Assembly: GCA_937967455.1 (NCBI GenBank) | Contig: CALCJK010000007.1 | Location: 1 to 64,000 of the forward strand | Length of the DNA: 64,000 bases | Source: an uncultured bacterium | Lineage (GTDB): Bacteria > Bacteroidota > Ignavibacteria > UBA10030 > BY39 | Direction: 5' to 3' | Shown: one piece after another, positions 51,316-60,656 of the stretch | How positions within the stretch are numbered: position 1 is the stretch's first letter | How the letters are laid out: each line of letters begins with the position of its first letter | The notes under the pieces: generated by a model | The model's input: only the letters and a program-made list of their open reading frames with translations | What the model was told of the DNA's origin: nothing | Databases searched by the model: none | Made by a program: the position numbers and the translations under genes

Positions 51316-54279
51316 CTATTTAATAAATAATATTTTCTTTGATTTTATATATTTTCCTGTTTTAATCCTGATAAAATATGTTCCACTTGAAACTTTTTGC
51401 AAATTATCATCCGTTCCATCCCATATTAATGTGGTTAACTTAGATTTCTCCAATTCATCATAAAGCCTTTTTATGATTCTACCATTAATATCAAAAATAT
51501 CTACTTCCACTTCTTCAAATTTTGGGAAATTACATATTATAGTAACTTTTTCGTTAAAAGGATTTGGATAAATAGCTATAAGTGTTGTATCTTCATTGTA
51601 TTTTTGAATGACATTTGTTATAGTATTTTTGAATTTAATTGTGGTAAACTTCATACTTTCAAATGACTGAACATTCACACACATCACTAAGTCATTGAAA
51701 GAATCCATCATCATTTTAATCGGTTCAAGCTTTGTAATATATGATTCTTTATATTCAGTTTTGGAAACAACATATCCAAATTTATTGTAAACCACCATTA
51801 AAGAAATAAAAGAATTTCCTTGACTGCTAACACCATTAACATAAACATTACCTTTATCATCAACCAATATAGATTTTGCTTCATCAACTTGATTGGAAAA
51901 ATTGTTATATCTACACACCCATTGTTCTGATCCTGCGGAATTATATTTTATTGTAAGAAAATCAAACGATGATCCTACACCGAAACTTTTCCCAGTTACA
52001 TAAACATTCCCGAATTCGTCTGTTGTAATATCGACTGGCAAATCATCTCCATTAGCTGTTCCGTTATAGCTTTTAACCCAAAGAGCTGTTCCATTAAAAG
52101 AAAATTTTATTGTCAGATAATCTTTGCCAGTTGATGAACCCTGAGTAATTCCGGTTACATACAAATAACCCAACTTATCTAAGGTAGCTGCCACAGGAAT
52201 ATCATCTACCTGAGATAATCCGCTGTATCTGGATATCCAAGCTAACTCCCCGTTTGAATTATATCTTACTATAGCAATATCATATGTATTATCTACTCCT
52301 TTACTTTTACCAATAACACTAACATTGCCAGTATGATCAACCAATAAGGAAATTGGAAAATCATCACTATCAGCTAAACCATTATAACGCTTTATCCAAA
52401 TCAATTCCCCACTTGAATTATATTTGATTGTGAGGTAATCAGACGAATGTAATTTACTATAAGAGTAACCTGTGATATAAATATTTCCATAACGGTCAGT
52501 TGATATATAGGTTGGAATATCGTCTTTATTATCATTACTATTGTATCTTCTCAGCCAATCAATGCTTCCATTCTGTAAAACTTTGACTATTAAATAATCA
52601 AAAGATGTTTCATTGGAATAAATAACACCAGCAACATAAATGTTTTGTAGAGAATCTAAGGCTATAGAAATTTTAAAAATTGAAGTATCGTTTGTAACAT
52701 CAAATTTAGAAATCCATAAAATTTCACCAAGTTGATTGTATTTAATTATAATGTAGTCGAAGAATTTTTTTCGAGCGTCATAACTCTTTCCAACGACATA
52801 TACATTTCCAGACTTATCGATTACAAAATCTGATACAAATGCAATACCTCCACCAAAAATATCTTGAATAATTTGCCATTCAAGTGTTCCTGAATTTGTA
52901 TATTTTAATAACAGAATATCTGAAAAAGTTACTTTATTATTACTGCTACCTGCAATATAAATATTTCCAGACTTATCCACTAAAATTCCTGTGGGCAGGT
53001 CAATGTCATTATCAATACCATCAAAAATATTTACCCATTGTTCTGCACCATCTGAAGCATATTTTACTGTAACTATGTCTATAGATGTTGTTGTAGAAAT
53101 ACTTATTCCTGTAATATAAATATTATTCAAATTATCCACTGCAATTGAGGTTGGTTCGTCATTAAAACCATTTCCATCAAATCGTGAAATCCACAATCTT
53201 TCACCAGCCATATTATATTTTATAGTTATGATATCGTACAATTCATCTTCTTCAAAACTTCTACCAGTGACAATTATATCGCCTGAGGAGTCGACAATTA
53301 TACCAATTGCCCCATCATTATTAGAACCTGGATTGTTAAAAGTTCGATTCCATTTAAGGTTACCATATTTATCAAGCATAATTGTAACAATATTATAGTT
53401 ACCCGCAGCAACTTCACTCATCCCGCTTAAATAAATGTTACCATAATTATCTAAAGCCATGCACTCGGCAAAATCATTACCATTGTAAAATCCATTATAA
53501 TGAGAGATCCAAATGACCTTTCCAATTGGATTATATTTTATTGTCGTAAAATCAAAACCACTATTTAATTCGGTACTAAAACCCGAAACGATCACATTAC
53601 CAGCTTCATCAATTTCAAGTGCCACTGGATAATCTATACTATTTGCAGACCCATCATAAATTACTGCCCACTGAATACTACCATTGCTGTTATATTTAAT
53701 TGTCACCCAATTATATGAGTTTGTAATCGAGTAGCTTAAACCTGTGATGTATATATTACTAAATCGATCTAACCTTATAACACGAGGCTCATCATAATCA
53801 TTATTAGGGCCATTAAAATATACATCCCATTCTTTATTGCCAAAACCTGTATATTTTATTAAAACAAAATCAAAATTATTTTCTGATGTGCGACTTACAC
53901 CACAAACATAAACATTACCCTCACTATCCACAGCAATTCCTCTAGCCTCATCGGTACTCTTACCAATACCATCGAATCTTTCAATCCACTCAATAACTCC
54001 ATTAGAATTAAATTTCATAGTAACAATATCATAAGTCCCATTATATAGCCTGCTGTGACCAGCAGCATAGATATATCCATTATTATCTATGGCAGTAGCT
54101 TGAATATAATCAATACTTGGATTTAAAAATTTTTCAGGAATATATTCATGTAACCAATAAATTGGAAGTGAACTGGAATTATTATCAAAATTTTTTAGAT
54201 ATACATTCCTGCTAAATAAATTAACTGGAAGAATGTTAAAAAGAAGAGCTGAAACTACGAATAGTAAAATACCATTCAT
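51316..54279 (-). CDS. SBBP-repeat beta-propeller protein with T9SS sorting domain
   Basis: A 987-residue exported protein. After a signal peptide come 15 tandem SBBP repeats (each about 53 residues, residues about 55-850) with the pattern AVDSxGNVYVTGxS...DFxTIKYNSNGxxxW. SBBP repeats are predicted to form beta-propeller blades, so this may be two propellers of about 7-8 blades. The last 90 residues form a T9SS sorting domain (YPNPFNEKV, SSGTYFIRIKTG). Position 8 bases after the DUF5683 gene suggests one transcript. The ligand is unknown. Confidence 0.87.
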   Translation of the reverse strand: MNGILLFVVSALLFNILPVNLFSRNVYLKNFDNNSSSLPIYWLHEYIPEKFLNPSIDYIQATAIDNNGYIYAAGHSRLYNGTYDIVTMKFNSNGVIEWIERFDGIGKSTDEARGIAVDSEGNVYVCGVSRTSENNFDFVLIKYTGFGNKEWDVYFNGPNNDYDEPRVIRLDRFSNIYITGLSYSITNSYNWVTIKYNSNGSIQWAVIYDGSANSIDYPVALEIDEAGNVIVSGFSTELNSGFDFTTIKYNPIGKVIWISHYNGFYNGNDFAECMALDNYGNIYLSGMSEVAAGNYNIVTIMLDKYGNLKWNRTFNNPGSNNDGAIGIIVDSSGDIIVTGRSFEEDELYDIITIKYNMAGERLWISRFDGNGFNDEPTSIAVDNLNNIYITGISISTTTSIDIVTVKYASDGAEQWVNIFDGIDNDIDLPTGILVDKSGNIYIAGSSNNKVTFSDILLLKYTNSGTLEWQIIQDIFGGGIAFVSDFVIDKSGNVYVVGKSYDARKKFFDYIIIKYNQLGEILWISKFDVTNDTSIFKISIALDSLQNIYVAGVIYSNETSFDYLIVKVLQNGSIDWLRRYNSNDNKDDIPTYISTDRYGNIYITGYSYSKLHSSDYLTIKYNSSGELIWIKRYNGLADSDDFPISLLVDHTGNVSVIGKSKGVDNTYDIAIVRYNSNGELAWISRYSGLSQVDDIPVAATLDKLGYLYVTGITQGSSTGKDYLTIKFSFNGTALWVKSYNGTANGDDLPVDITTDEFGNVYVTGKSFGVGSSFDFLTIKYNSAGSEQWVCRYNNFSNQVDEAKSILVDDKGNVYVNGVSSQGNSFISLMVVYNKFGYVVSKTEYKESYITKLEPIKMMMDSFNDLVMCVNVQSFESMKFTTIKFKNTITNVIQKYNEDTTLIAIYPNPFNEKVTIICNFPKFEEVEVDIFDINGRIIKRLYDELEKSKLTTLIWDGTDDNLQKVSSGTYFIRIKTGKYIKSKKILFIK

Positions 54280-54287
54280 TTAATTTT

Positions 54288-54815
54288 TTAGAGAAATATT
54301 TTTATTTTCATACTGAAGATCTTACCAGTAGAAACATTACTTAAATTTTCTCCAACATCGAACTCAAATAAATTTGCATCAACATAAGCGTCCAGGATGT
54401 TTGCAAAGTAAAGTATACCCAGATACCACGCAAATTTATCTCTTTCAGTTCTATAAAAATCTCTAATAAGTTTGTATTGATAAACACCATCTGGAGGGTA
54501 TAATGTTAAACTTGAAGAATATAAATTTTTATAATTCTTATAATTTTTGTTAAGATCATTCCATTCATAACCCCAATAAGCAGCTAACCCGAGTATAATT
54601 GGAATTTTCCAGTATGATTCATTATAAAACTGTCCAGCACCTGGTAGCAAAGCTGAATATAACATTGCCATACCTGGAGATTTTTTTCTGATTATGCTTC
54701 CCTTAAGTGTATCGGATTTAGGATCAGTGAAACTTAACAAATTTTGAGCATTCGAGGGAATAGAATAAAATGCAATCAAAAATAGAAAAAAAACTCTAAT
54801 TTTTTTATTTTGCAT
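54288..54815 (-). CDS. DUF5683 exported protein
   Basis: A 175-residue DUF5683 protein. Signal peptide about 1-23 (ends SNAQ); the family core KSPGMAMLYSALLPGAGQFYNE and WKIPIILGLAAYWGYEWND, with two hydrophobic segments, follows. Found across Bacteroidota near parB and cell-envelope genes; its function is unknown. It lies between ridA (9 bases upstream) and the SBBP gene. Confidence 0.88.
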   Translation of the reverse strand: MQNKKIRVFFLFLIAFYSIPSNAQNLLSFTDPKSDTLKGSIIRKKSPGMAMLYSALLPGAGQFYNESYWKIPIILGLAAYWGYEWNDLNKNYKNYKNLYSSSLTLYPPDGVYQYKLIRDFYRTERDKFAWYLGILYFANILDAYVDANLFEFDVGENLSNVSTGKIFSMKIKIFL

Positions 54816-54824
54816 AGATATAAT

Positions 54825-55214
54825 TTAAACATTAGTAACAAGTGCAATTGCTTCGATTTCAACTTTGGCATCTCGAGGTAGCTTTGATACTTCTACAGTT
54901 GTTCGTGCTGGTAGTGATTCAGAAAAATATTCACTGTATATTTCATTCATCCCTGCAAAATCTTTCATATCAACCAAATACACAGTTGTTTTTACCACAG
55001 AATGAAGAGTTGCTCCTCCAGCTGCCAAAATAGCTAAGAGATTATCCAATGCCTGTCTGGTTTGTATTTTAATATCACCTTCAACGAGAGCCCCTGTTTG
55101 AGGATCGATAGGTATCTGACCAGCTGTAAACAGAAAGCAACCGGAACTCATTACAGCCTGACTATATGGACCTATTGGCGCAGGTGCATTTTCAGTATAA
55201 ACTTTCTTTCTCAT
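54825..55214 (-). CDS. ridA: RidA-family enamine/imine deaminase
   Basis: Hydrolyses reactive 2-aminoacrylate and related imines to ketoacids. [20 protein letters not shown] and [23 protein letters not shown] (with the substrate arginine) are the full signature; 129 residues is the standard length. It lies 7 bases after parB in the same run. Confidence 0.95.
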   Translation of the reverse strand: MRKKVYTENAPAPIGPYSQAVMSSGCFLFTAGQIPIDPQTGALVEGDIKIQTRQALDNLLAILAAGGATLHSVVKTTVYLVDMKDFAGMNEIYSEYFSESLPARTTVEVSKLPRDAKVEIEAIALVTNV

Positions 55215-55221
55215 ATCTGCC

Positions 55222-56145
55222 TCATAAATTATTTTTTATATTCATAATCAATTCTATTAGTCGTTCAAGGTCTTCATTTGAATAAAATTCAATAACTATC
55301 TCACCTTTGTTATCCTTTTTTGGATTAATGTTGACTTTTGTACCAAGAACTTGTCGAAGTTTTTGTTCAATGTCTATTAAGGATGTGTCTTTAATTTCCT
55401 GAATTTTTTTATTTTTATCCTCCGGCTTTTTATTTATGTCACGCACCAGCCGTTCTACCTGTCGGACATTTAAATCATTTTTTAGTATTTTATTAAAAAC
55501 TTTAAGCTGGGTTTTTTCATCTGGTAAACTTACCAGCATTCTTGCATGACCGGCAGAAATTTTGCTTTCTCTTAATGCTTTCTGTATTGGTTCTGGTAAG
55601 CGAAGCAATCTGATAAAATTAATTACGGTAGTGCGATCCTTACCAATTCTTTCTGCGACCTGTTCATATGTTAAATTACAATCTGTGATTAATCTTTGAT
55701 ACGAAATTGCTATTTCTATTGGATTAAGATATTCTCTTTGCAAATTTTCTATTAGTGCAAGTTCTAGCATTTCTTCATCGGTTTTCACATCAATTATGTA
55801 TGCAGGAATTTTTTGCATCCCCGCATCTGATGCAGCCCTAACCCTTCTTTCCCCAGCAATAAGTTCAAAATAATCATCTTTCCTTCTAACAGTTACAGGT
55901 TGAATAATTCCCTTTTCAAGAATCGATTTTTTTAATTCATCAAGGGCTTTTTCATCAAAATCGGCTCGAGGTTGGAAAGGATTTGGTCTAATTTTTTCAA
56001 TATCAATTAATACTACACCTTCAGTTTCACGCACAACGGTTTCAACTTTCACTTCTTTTTTGGGTTCAACTGGTTGAGTCTCTCCTTCAACTGGGCCAAT
56101 TAGGGCAGCTAATCCCTTACCAAGTCCACCTTTAATTTTAGACAT
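55222..56145 (-). CDS. parB: Chromosome-partitioning protein ParB
   Basis: CTP-dependent DNA clamp that loads at parS sites. [10 protein letters not shown] at the start, the CTP-binding/ParB core [17 protein letters not shown] and [14 protein letters not shown], a helix-turn-helix ([22 protein letters not shown]) and a C-terminal dimer domain are present in 307 residues, a normal length. It overlaps parA by 8 bases. No parS-like palindrome was seen near it. Confidence 0.95.
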   Translation of the reverse strand: MSKIKGGLGKGLAALIGPVEGETQPVEPKKEVKVETVVRETEGVVLIDIEKIRPNPFQPRADFDEKALDELKKSILEKGIIQPVTVRRKDDYFELIAGERRVRAASDAGMQKIPAYIIDVKTDEEMLELALIENLQREYLNPIEIAISYQRLITDCNLTYEQVAERIGKDRTTVINFIRLLRLPEPIQKALRESKISAGHARMLVSLPDEKTQLKVFNKILKNDLNVRQVERLVRDINKKPEDKNKKIQEIKDTSLIDIEQKLRQVLGTKVNINPKKDNKGEIVIEFYSNEDLERLIELIMNIKNNL

Positions 56146-56944
56146 TTTCGCTTACCTGTTCTTTTAAAAAATGATTATTTCTATATAAAAATTCCTGTGC
56201 TAAACCCATATAATTTCTTGCACCACTTGATACAGCATCATACAATAATATAGGTTTGCCATAACTTGGTGCTTCGCTCAATCTTACATTTCTTGAAATC
56301 ACCGTTCGATAAACTTTTTCACCAAAATATTTCTTAACTTCTTCTACAATCTGATTTGATAATCTAAGCCTGCCATCAAACATCGTTAAAACAACACCTT
56401 CTATTTCAAGTCGGTGATTGATATTCTTTTTTACCAAGTTAATTGTATTTAAAAGCTGAGTTAAGCCCTCAAGTGCATAATACTCACATTGAACTGGGAT
56501 TAAAACTGAATCGGCAGCAACAAGTGCATTCAATGTGATTAATCCAAGAGAAGGCGGGCAATCTATAAAAATAAATTCGTATTGGTCTTTTAATTTCTCA
56601 ACCACATTCGCCATTAGTTTCTCTCTTCCATCTATTTCAACTAATTCCACTTCAGCACCAACAAGGTTGATGTTTGACGGGAGTAAAGATAAATACGGCA
56701 TTTCAGTTTTTTTAATTACAGATGCCGGGTCAATGTCGTTTATGAGTACATCATATATACTCGGTTCGATAGATCTATGATCAAAACCTAACCCTGATGT
56801 GGCATTAGATTGAGGATCACTATCAATTAACAATACATTAACTTCGGCAGCAGCAATAAATGCAGAAAGATTAATAGCGGTAGTTGTTTTTCCAACTCCG
56901 CCTTTTTGATTTGCAATGGTGATAACTTTACTCACATGATTCAC
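56138..56944 (-). CDS. parA: Chromosome-partitioning ATPase ParA (Soj)
   Basis: Walker-type ATPase that partners ParB in origin segregation. Deviant Walker A KGGVGKTT (about 14-21), DSDPQSNATSGLG, and FIDCPPSLGLITLNAL (Walker B and switch). The 268 residues match chromosomal Soj. It starts 2 bases after the metallo-hydrolase gene and probably shares its promoter at 57664-57692. The origin of replication may be in the genome region, but no dnaA or oriC signal is present here. Confidence 0.95.
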   Translation of the reverse strand: MNHVSKVITIANQKGGVGKTTTAINLSAFIAAAEVNVLLIDSDPQSNATSGLGFDHRSIEPSIYDVLINDIDPASVIKKTEMPYLSLLPSNINLVGAEVELVEIDGREKLMANVVEKLKDQYEFIFIDCPPSLGLITLNALVAADSVLIPVQCEYYALEGLTQLLNTINLVKKNINHRLEIEGVVLTMFDGRLRLSNQIVEEVKKYFGEKVYRTVISRNVRLSEAPSYGKPILLYDAVSSGARNYMGLAQEFLYRNNHFLKEQVSENV

Positions 56945-56946
56945 TT

Positions 56947-57624
56947 TCAGATTTCAATCGTTTCACCGAAACCTAGTACTTTACCCTTAAAACCTTTTTC
57001 CTGAATTTTTTTAACAAACAAATCGGGATCTGCTTTAATTACAGGAAATGTGTTGTAGTGCATCGGGACGACATATTTTGGATTAACCAATTCAACTGCT
57101 TTTACTGCATCCTCGATACCCATTGTAAAATTATCACCAATAGGTACCAGCATTAAATCCACAGGATTCATTTCACCAATTAATTTCATATCAGCGAACA
57201 AACCTGTATCTCCCGTATGATAAACCGTTTTGTTGTCCATAGTTACGAGCACACCAGAAGGTTCACCAGTATAAGTACCTTCTGCAGAAGAAGAACCATG
57301 ATGTGCAATTGTAAATTTCACCTTTCCAAACGGGAAATTATAACTTCCTCCTATATGCATATTATGAGCACTTGCACCTTTTGAAGCAACATAATTAGCA
57401 AGTTCATTTACTGCAATAATTGTAGCATTATTTCTCTTTGCAATACTTACTGCATCACCCAGATGATCACCGTGTCCATGAGTCACAATAATATAATCAA
57501 CAACAATATCTTTCTCCTTTACTGGAGAAAGTGGATTCCCCTCAATAAAAGGGTCAATAATTAGCTTATATTTTCCGTCATTCAGTAGAAACACTGAATG
57601 TCCGTAATATGTTATTTTTAACAT
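56947..57624 (-). CDS. UPF0173-type metal-dependent hydrolase (MBL fold)
   Basis: A 225-residue metallo-beta-lactamase-fold protein. THGHGDH (48-54), IAHHGSSS, YHTGDTG and VPMHYNTFP supply the metal ligands of the UPF0173/YtkL family, whose substrate is not established. GGAGG (57629-57633) lies 4 bases before the ATG, a strong ribosome site. First gene of a minus-strand run with parA, parB and ridA; a good promoter lies upstream. Confidence 0.88.
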   Translation of the reverse strand: MLKITYYGHSVFLLNDGKYKLIIDPFIEGNPLSPVKEKDIVVDYIIVTHGHGDHLGDAVSIAKRNNATIIAVNELANYVASKGASAHNMHIGGSYNFPFGKVKFTIAHHGSSSAEGTYTGEPSGVLVTMDNKTVYHTGDTGLFADMKLIGEMNPVDLMLVPIGDNFTMGIEDAVKAVELVNPKYVVPMHYNTFPVIKADPDLFVKKIQEKGFKGKVLGFGETIEI

Positions 57625-57663
57625 AAAACCTCCATAAATTGGTAATTAATTAAAATACATTCA

Positions 57664-57692
57664 AATATAATTTTTTTTTAAAACTATTGCAA
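57664..57692 (-). promoter_or_regulatory. Predicted promoter of the hydrolase-parA-parB run
   Basis: Minus strand: TTGCAA (57687-57692), 17 bases, TATATT (57664-57669). The same bases also fit the Bacteroidetes pattern: TTTG, 20 bases, then TATATTTG, so this site could serve either promoter class. Confidence 0.6.
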
Positions 57693-57740
57693 AGATTAAA
57701 TGTAACAGATTTCAATGTAATTTCGTAAATCCTAGCAAAA

Positions 57741-57769
57741 TTGCAAAATTTTCAATTTTTTATTATAAT
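57741..57769 (+). promoter_or_regulatory. Predicted promoter of the MoxR-Bat operon
   Basis: Plus strand: TTGCAA (57741-57746), 17 bases, TATAAT (57764-57769), the best -10 box in the window. The predicted start is near 57776 and the leader is about 48 bases. Confidence 0.65.
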
Positions 57770-57776
57770 TTTAAAT

Positions 57777-57793
57777 TAATTCTTTAAGAATTA
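57777..57793 (+). promoter_or_regulatory. Palindrome at the predicted start of the MoxR-Bat transcript
   Basis: TAATTCTT-T-AAGAATTA, perfect 8-bp arms around one base, begins one base after the predicted transcription start. It could be an operator or a 5' RNA hairpin. Confidence 0.45.
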
Positions 57794-57823
57794 TCTTATC
57801 CATTAAATATTAAAGGAGTGGAA

Positions 57824-58810
57824 ATGACAGATATAAAAGCATTAAGCGAGAAAATACAAAAGGAAAGTGCATTTATCGATTTATTAACAATGGAAATTGG
57901 AAAAGTGATAGTTGGACAAAAATATATGCTTGAACGATTGTTTATTGGATTGTTATCAAACGGACACATTCTTCTCGAAGGAGTGCCTGGATTGGCAAAA
58001 ACACTTGCTATTAAAACTCTTGCAGCAGCTGTACAAACAAAATTTCAGAGAATTCAATTTACTCCAGACCTATTACCAGCTGATCTTATTGGCACTATGA
58101 TTTATAATCAAAGAAAAGATGAATTTACAGTGCGTAAAGGTCCTATCTTTGCAAATTTCATACTTGCTGATGAAATCAACAGAGCACCTGCAAAAGTGCA
58201 ATCAGCATTACTTGAAGCAATGCAGGAACGACAGGTCACAATTGGTGAAGAAACTTATAAACTTGATGAACCGTTTCTCGTCTTAGCGACACAAAATCCG
58301 ATTGAACAAGAAGGGACATACCCATTACCTGAAGCTCAAGTTGATAGATTTATGTTGAAAATAAAAATCTCATATCCCAATCGCGACGAAGAAAGATTAA
58401 TAATCAGACAGAACATTACTGATTCAATCCCAAAAGTAAAGCCAGTTATTAATCCGGGCGATATTTTGAAAGCCAGAAGTGTGGTACAGGAAGTATATAT
58501 GGACGAAAAGATTGAGAAATATATTTTGGATATTGTTTTTGCAACTCGTGAGCCAAAAAACTATAATCTTGAAAAAATTTCTTCACTTATAAGTTATGGT
58601 GCATCACCAAGAGCAAGTATTTATCTTGCATTAGCATCAAAAGCATATGCCTTCATAAAGCGGCGTGGCTATGTAATTCCCGAAGATGTACGAGCAGTTT
58701 GCCACGATGTGCTCAGACATAGAATTGCTGTAACATATGAAGCAGAAGCAGAAAATATCAACTCAGAAGATATAATTAACGAAATTCTTAATACTATAGA
58801 AGTACCATAA
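57824..58810 (+). CDS. MoxR-family AAA+ ATPase
   Basis: Chaperone-like AAA+ ATPase that assists maturation of partner VWA proteins. Walker A GVPGLAKT (53-60 counting two upstream codons), Walker B LADEINRAPAKVQSALLEAM, sensor 1 ATQNPIEQEGTYPLPEAQ. The ATG at 57824 is chosen over a GTG two codons earlier because AAGGAG ends 5 bases before it; this gives 328 residues. It leads the operon with DUF58, BatA, BatB, BatC and BatD, the usual order in Bacteroidota. Confidence 0.93.
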   Translation: MTDIKALSEKIQKESAFIDLLTMEIGKVIVGQKYMLERLFIGLLSNGHILLEGVPGLAKTLAIKTLAAAVQTKFQRIQFTPDLLPADLIGTMIYNQRKDEFTVRKGPIFANFILADEINRAPAKVQSALLEAMQERQVTIGEETYKLDEPFLVLATQNPIEQEGTYPLPEAQVDRFMLKIKISYPNRDEERLIIRQNITDSIPKVKPVINPGDILKARSVVQEVYMDEKIEKYILDIVFATREPKNYNLEKISSLISYGASPRASIYLALASKAYAFIKRRGYVIPEDVRAVCHDVLRHRIAVTYEAEAENINSEDIINEILNTIEVP

Positions 58811-58812
58811 AA

Positions 58813-59688
58813 ATGGAAACATCTGAACTACTAAAAAAAGTAAGAAAAATTGAAATTAAAACTCGTGGATTAGCAAATCAAATATTTTCTGGAGAATACC
58901 ATAGTGTATTTAAAGGTAGAGGAATGGCTTTCAGTGAAGTTAGAGAATATCAGATTGGTGATGATATTCGATCGATAGACTGGAATGTAACAGCCAGATT
59001 CAATCATCCATATGTTAAGGTTTATGAAGAAGAAAGAGAACTAACTGTAATGGTTCTTGTTGATGTTAGCGGTTCAGAAATGTTTGGTACATCTACACAA
59101 TTGAAAAAAGATCTTGCGATAGAATTATGTGCCGTATTAGCGTTCTCAGCTATTCAAAATAATGATAAAGTAGGTATCATTCTCTTTAGTGACATCATCG
59201 AAAAATTTATACCACCAAAAAAAGGCAGAACTCACATTTTGAGAATAATTAGAGAACTGATTGATTTTAATCCTCAACATAGAACTACTAATATAAGCGA
59301 AGCCTTAATTTATCTAAGAAACATAATCAAAAAAAGAAGTATTGTCTTTGTGATTTCGGATTTTATCGATCAGGGTTTTGAAGATCCTTTAAAAATAGTA
59401 AACAAGAAACACGATGTTGTAGCAATTACTATTTATGATCAACGAGAAAGCGAATTGCCTAAAATTGGGTTATTAAATTTATATGACGCAGAAACAGGTA
59501 AATATCAGCTTGTTGATACATCAAATCCAAAAGTTCTAAATATTTATAAAAATTGGTATAATAAAAAGGAAGAGAATCTAAAACAAATCTTTCGGCGCTG
59601 TGGTGTCGATTTTATAAAGATACGCACAGACGAATCTTATATCCAACCACTTATGAACTTCTTCAGAATTAGAGAAAAGAGATGGTAA
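58813..59688 (+). CDS. DUF58 protein with VWA-like domain
   Basis: A 291-residue cytoplasmic protein. The DUF58 signature YQIGDDIRSIDWNVTARFNHPYVKV is followed by a VWA-like fold with a metal site VDVSGSE starting at Asp84. It starts 2 bases after the MoxR gene and overlaps the next gene by 7 bases. In MoxR systems it is probably a substrate or partner of the ATPase; the precise role is not known. Confidence 0.9.
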   Translation: METSELLKKVRKIEIKTRGLANQIFSGEYHSVFKGRGMAFSEVREYQIGDDIRSIDWNVTARFNHPYVKVYEEERELTVMVLVDVSGSEMFGTSTQLKKDLAIELCAVLAFSAIQNNDKVGIILFSDIIEKFIPPKKGRTHILRIIRELIDFNPQHRTTNISEALIYLRNIIKKRSIVFVISDFIDQGFEDPLKIVNKKHDVVAITIYDQRESELPKIGLLNLYDAETGKYQLVDTSNPKVLNIYKNWYNKKEENLKQIFRRCGVDFIKIRTDESYIQPLMNFFRIREKRW

Positions 59689-60656
59689 AAATAAATTTCA
59701 CAATGTTCAGGAGCCGCCTTTTAATAATAACATTTTTATGTCTCTACCATCTTGTATATTTATTAAATTTAAATGCCCAGGAAATTGAAGTATCGGCAAA
59801 GGTCGATTCCAATAATTATCTTATTGGTGATTGGATCAGGTTTCGTATCGATATTAAATATAAATCAGGTATCAAAATTAATTATCCTACAGTTCTAGAT
59901 TCTATACAAGGACTTGAAATTATCGAACGTTCTCCAACCCTTGTAAAAAAACAGGGCGACAATGTTATAGAGACATTACATTTCACATTCACAGCGTTTG
60001 ATACCGGAGTGTATGTTATTCCACAACTAAATTTTGAGTATTACATCAAAAACGATTCAACTAAAAAATTAGTATCTACTTCTCCTATACCAATTTTCGT
60101 TCATAATATTGGAGTTGATCCGACAAAAGACATTAAAGATATCAAACCGCCTTTAAAGGTTCCAATTTCAATTAATGAAATAATCAAATATTTTCTGTTA
60201 GTTCTATTAATTATAATTGTTTTATTTGCTGTCTATTATTATAAACACCGTAAAGAAAAGAACATTCTGGAGGTTTTCAAAACTCCAAAACGACCACCTC
60301 ACGAGATAGCCATTGAAGCTTTACAAGCTCTTGAATCAGAACGTCTCTGGCAAAGAGGTGAAGTAAAACAATATCATAGTAAAATTACAGATATTATCCG
60401 AACATACATTGAAGATCGATATCAGGTAAAAGCACTTGAATCCACAACCGATGAAATACTAGAAGATTTAACTAGTACAAAAAATTTAGATGAAGTCATA
60501 ATAAACAAACTTAGAGAAATGCTGGTTAGAGCAGATCTGGTTAAATTTGCAAAAGCTCAACCTCTTGCAGATGAGAATGAGAAAAGTTTACAATTAGCCT
60601 ACGAGTTTGTAAAAGATACTATTCCAGTTGAACAGTTTGAGGAATCAGCAAAATGA
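59682..60656 (+). CDS. Membrane protein of the Bat operon (DUF4381/BatD-like)
   Basis: A 324-residue protein. N-terminal signal or membrane segment (about 9-30, ending LNLNAQ), a BatD-like beta domain (EIEVSAKVDSNNYLIGDWIRF, about 31-155), one membrane helix (about 168-188) and a cytoplasmic helical tail (about 205-320) with the DUF4381-like LWQRGEVKQYHSKITDIIRTYI. An alternative start is the ATG at 59703. It lies between DUF58 and BatA, overlapping both by a few bases. Probably assembles with the VWA proteins in the inner membrane. Confidence 0.75.
   Translation: MVKINFTMFRSRLLIITFLCLYHLVYLLNLNAQEIEVSAKVDSNNYLIGDWIRFRIDIKYKSGIKINYPTVLDSIQGLEIIERSPTLVKKQGDNVIETLHFTFTAFDTGVYVIPQLNFEYYIKNDSTKKLVSTSPIPIFVHNIGVDPTKDIKDIKPPLKVPISINEIIKYFLLVLLIIIVLFAVYYYKHRKEKNILEVFKTPKRPPHEIAIEALQALESERLWQRGEVKQYHSKITDIIRTYIEDRYQVKALESTTDEILEDLTSTKNLDEVIINKLREMLVRADLVKFAKAQPLADENEKSLQLAYEFVKDTIPVEQFEESAK

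Noticed and set aside
55990-56045. Possible parS site inside parB (GTTTCACGCACAAC-like)
   Set aside because: It is not a full palindrome of the TGTTTCACGTGAAACA type and is part of conserved coding sequence.
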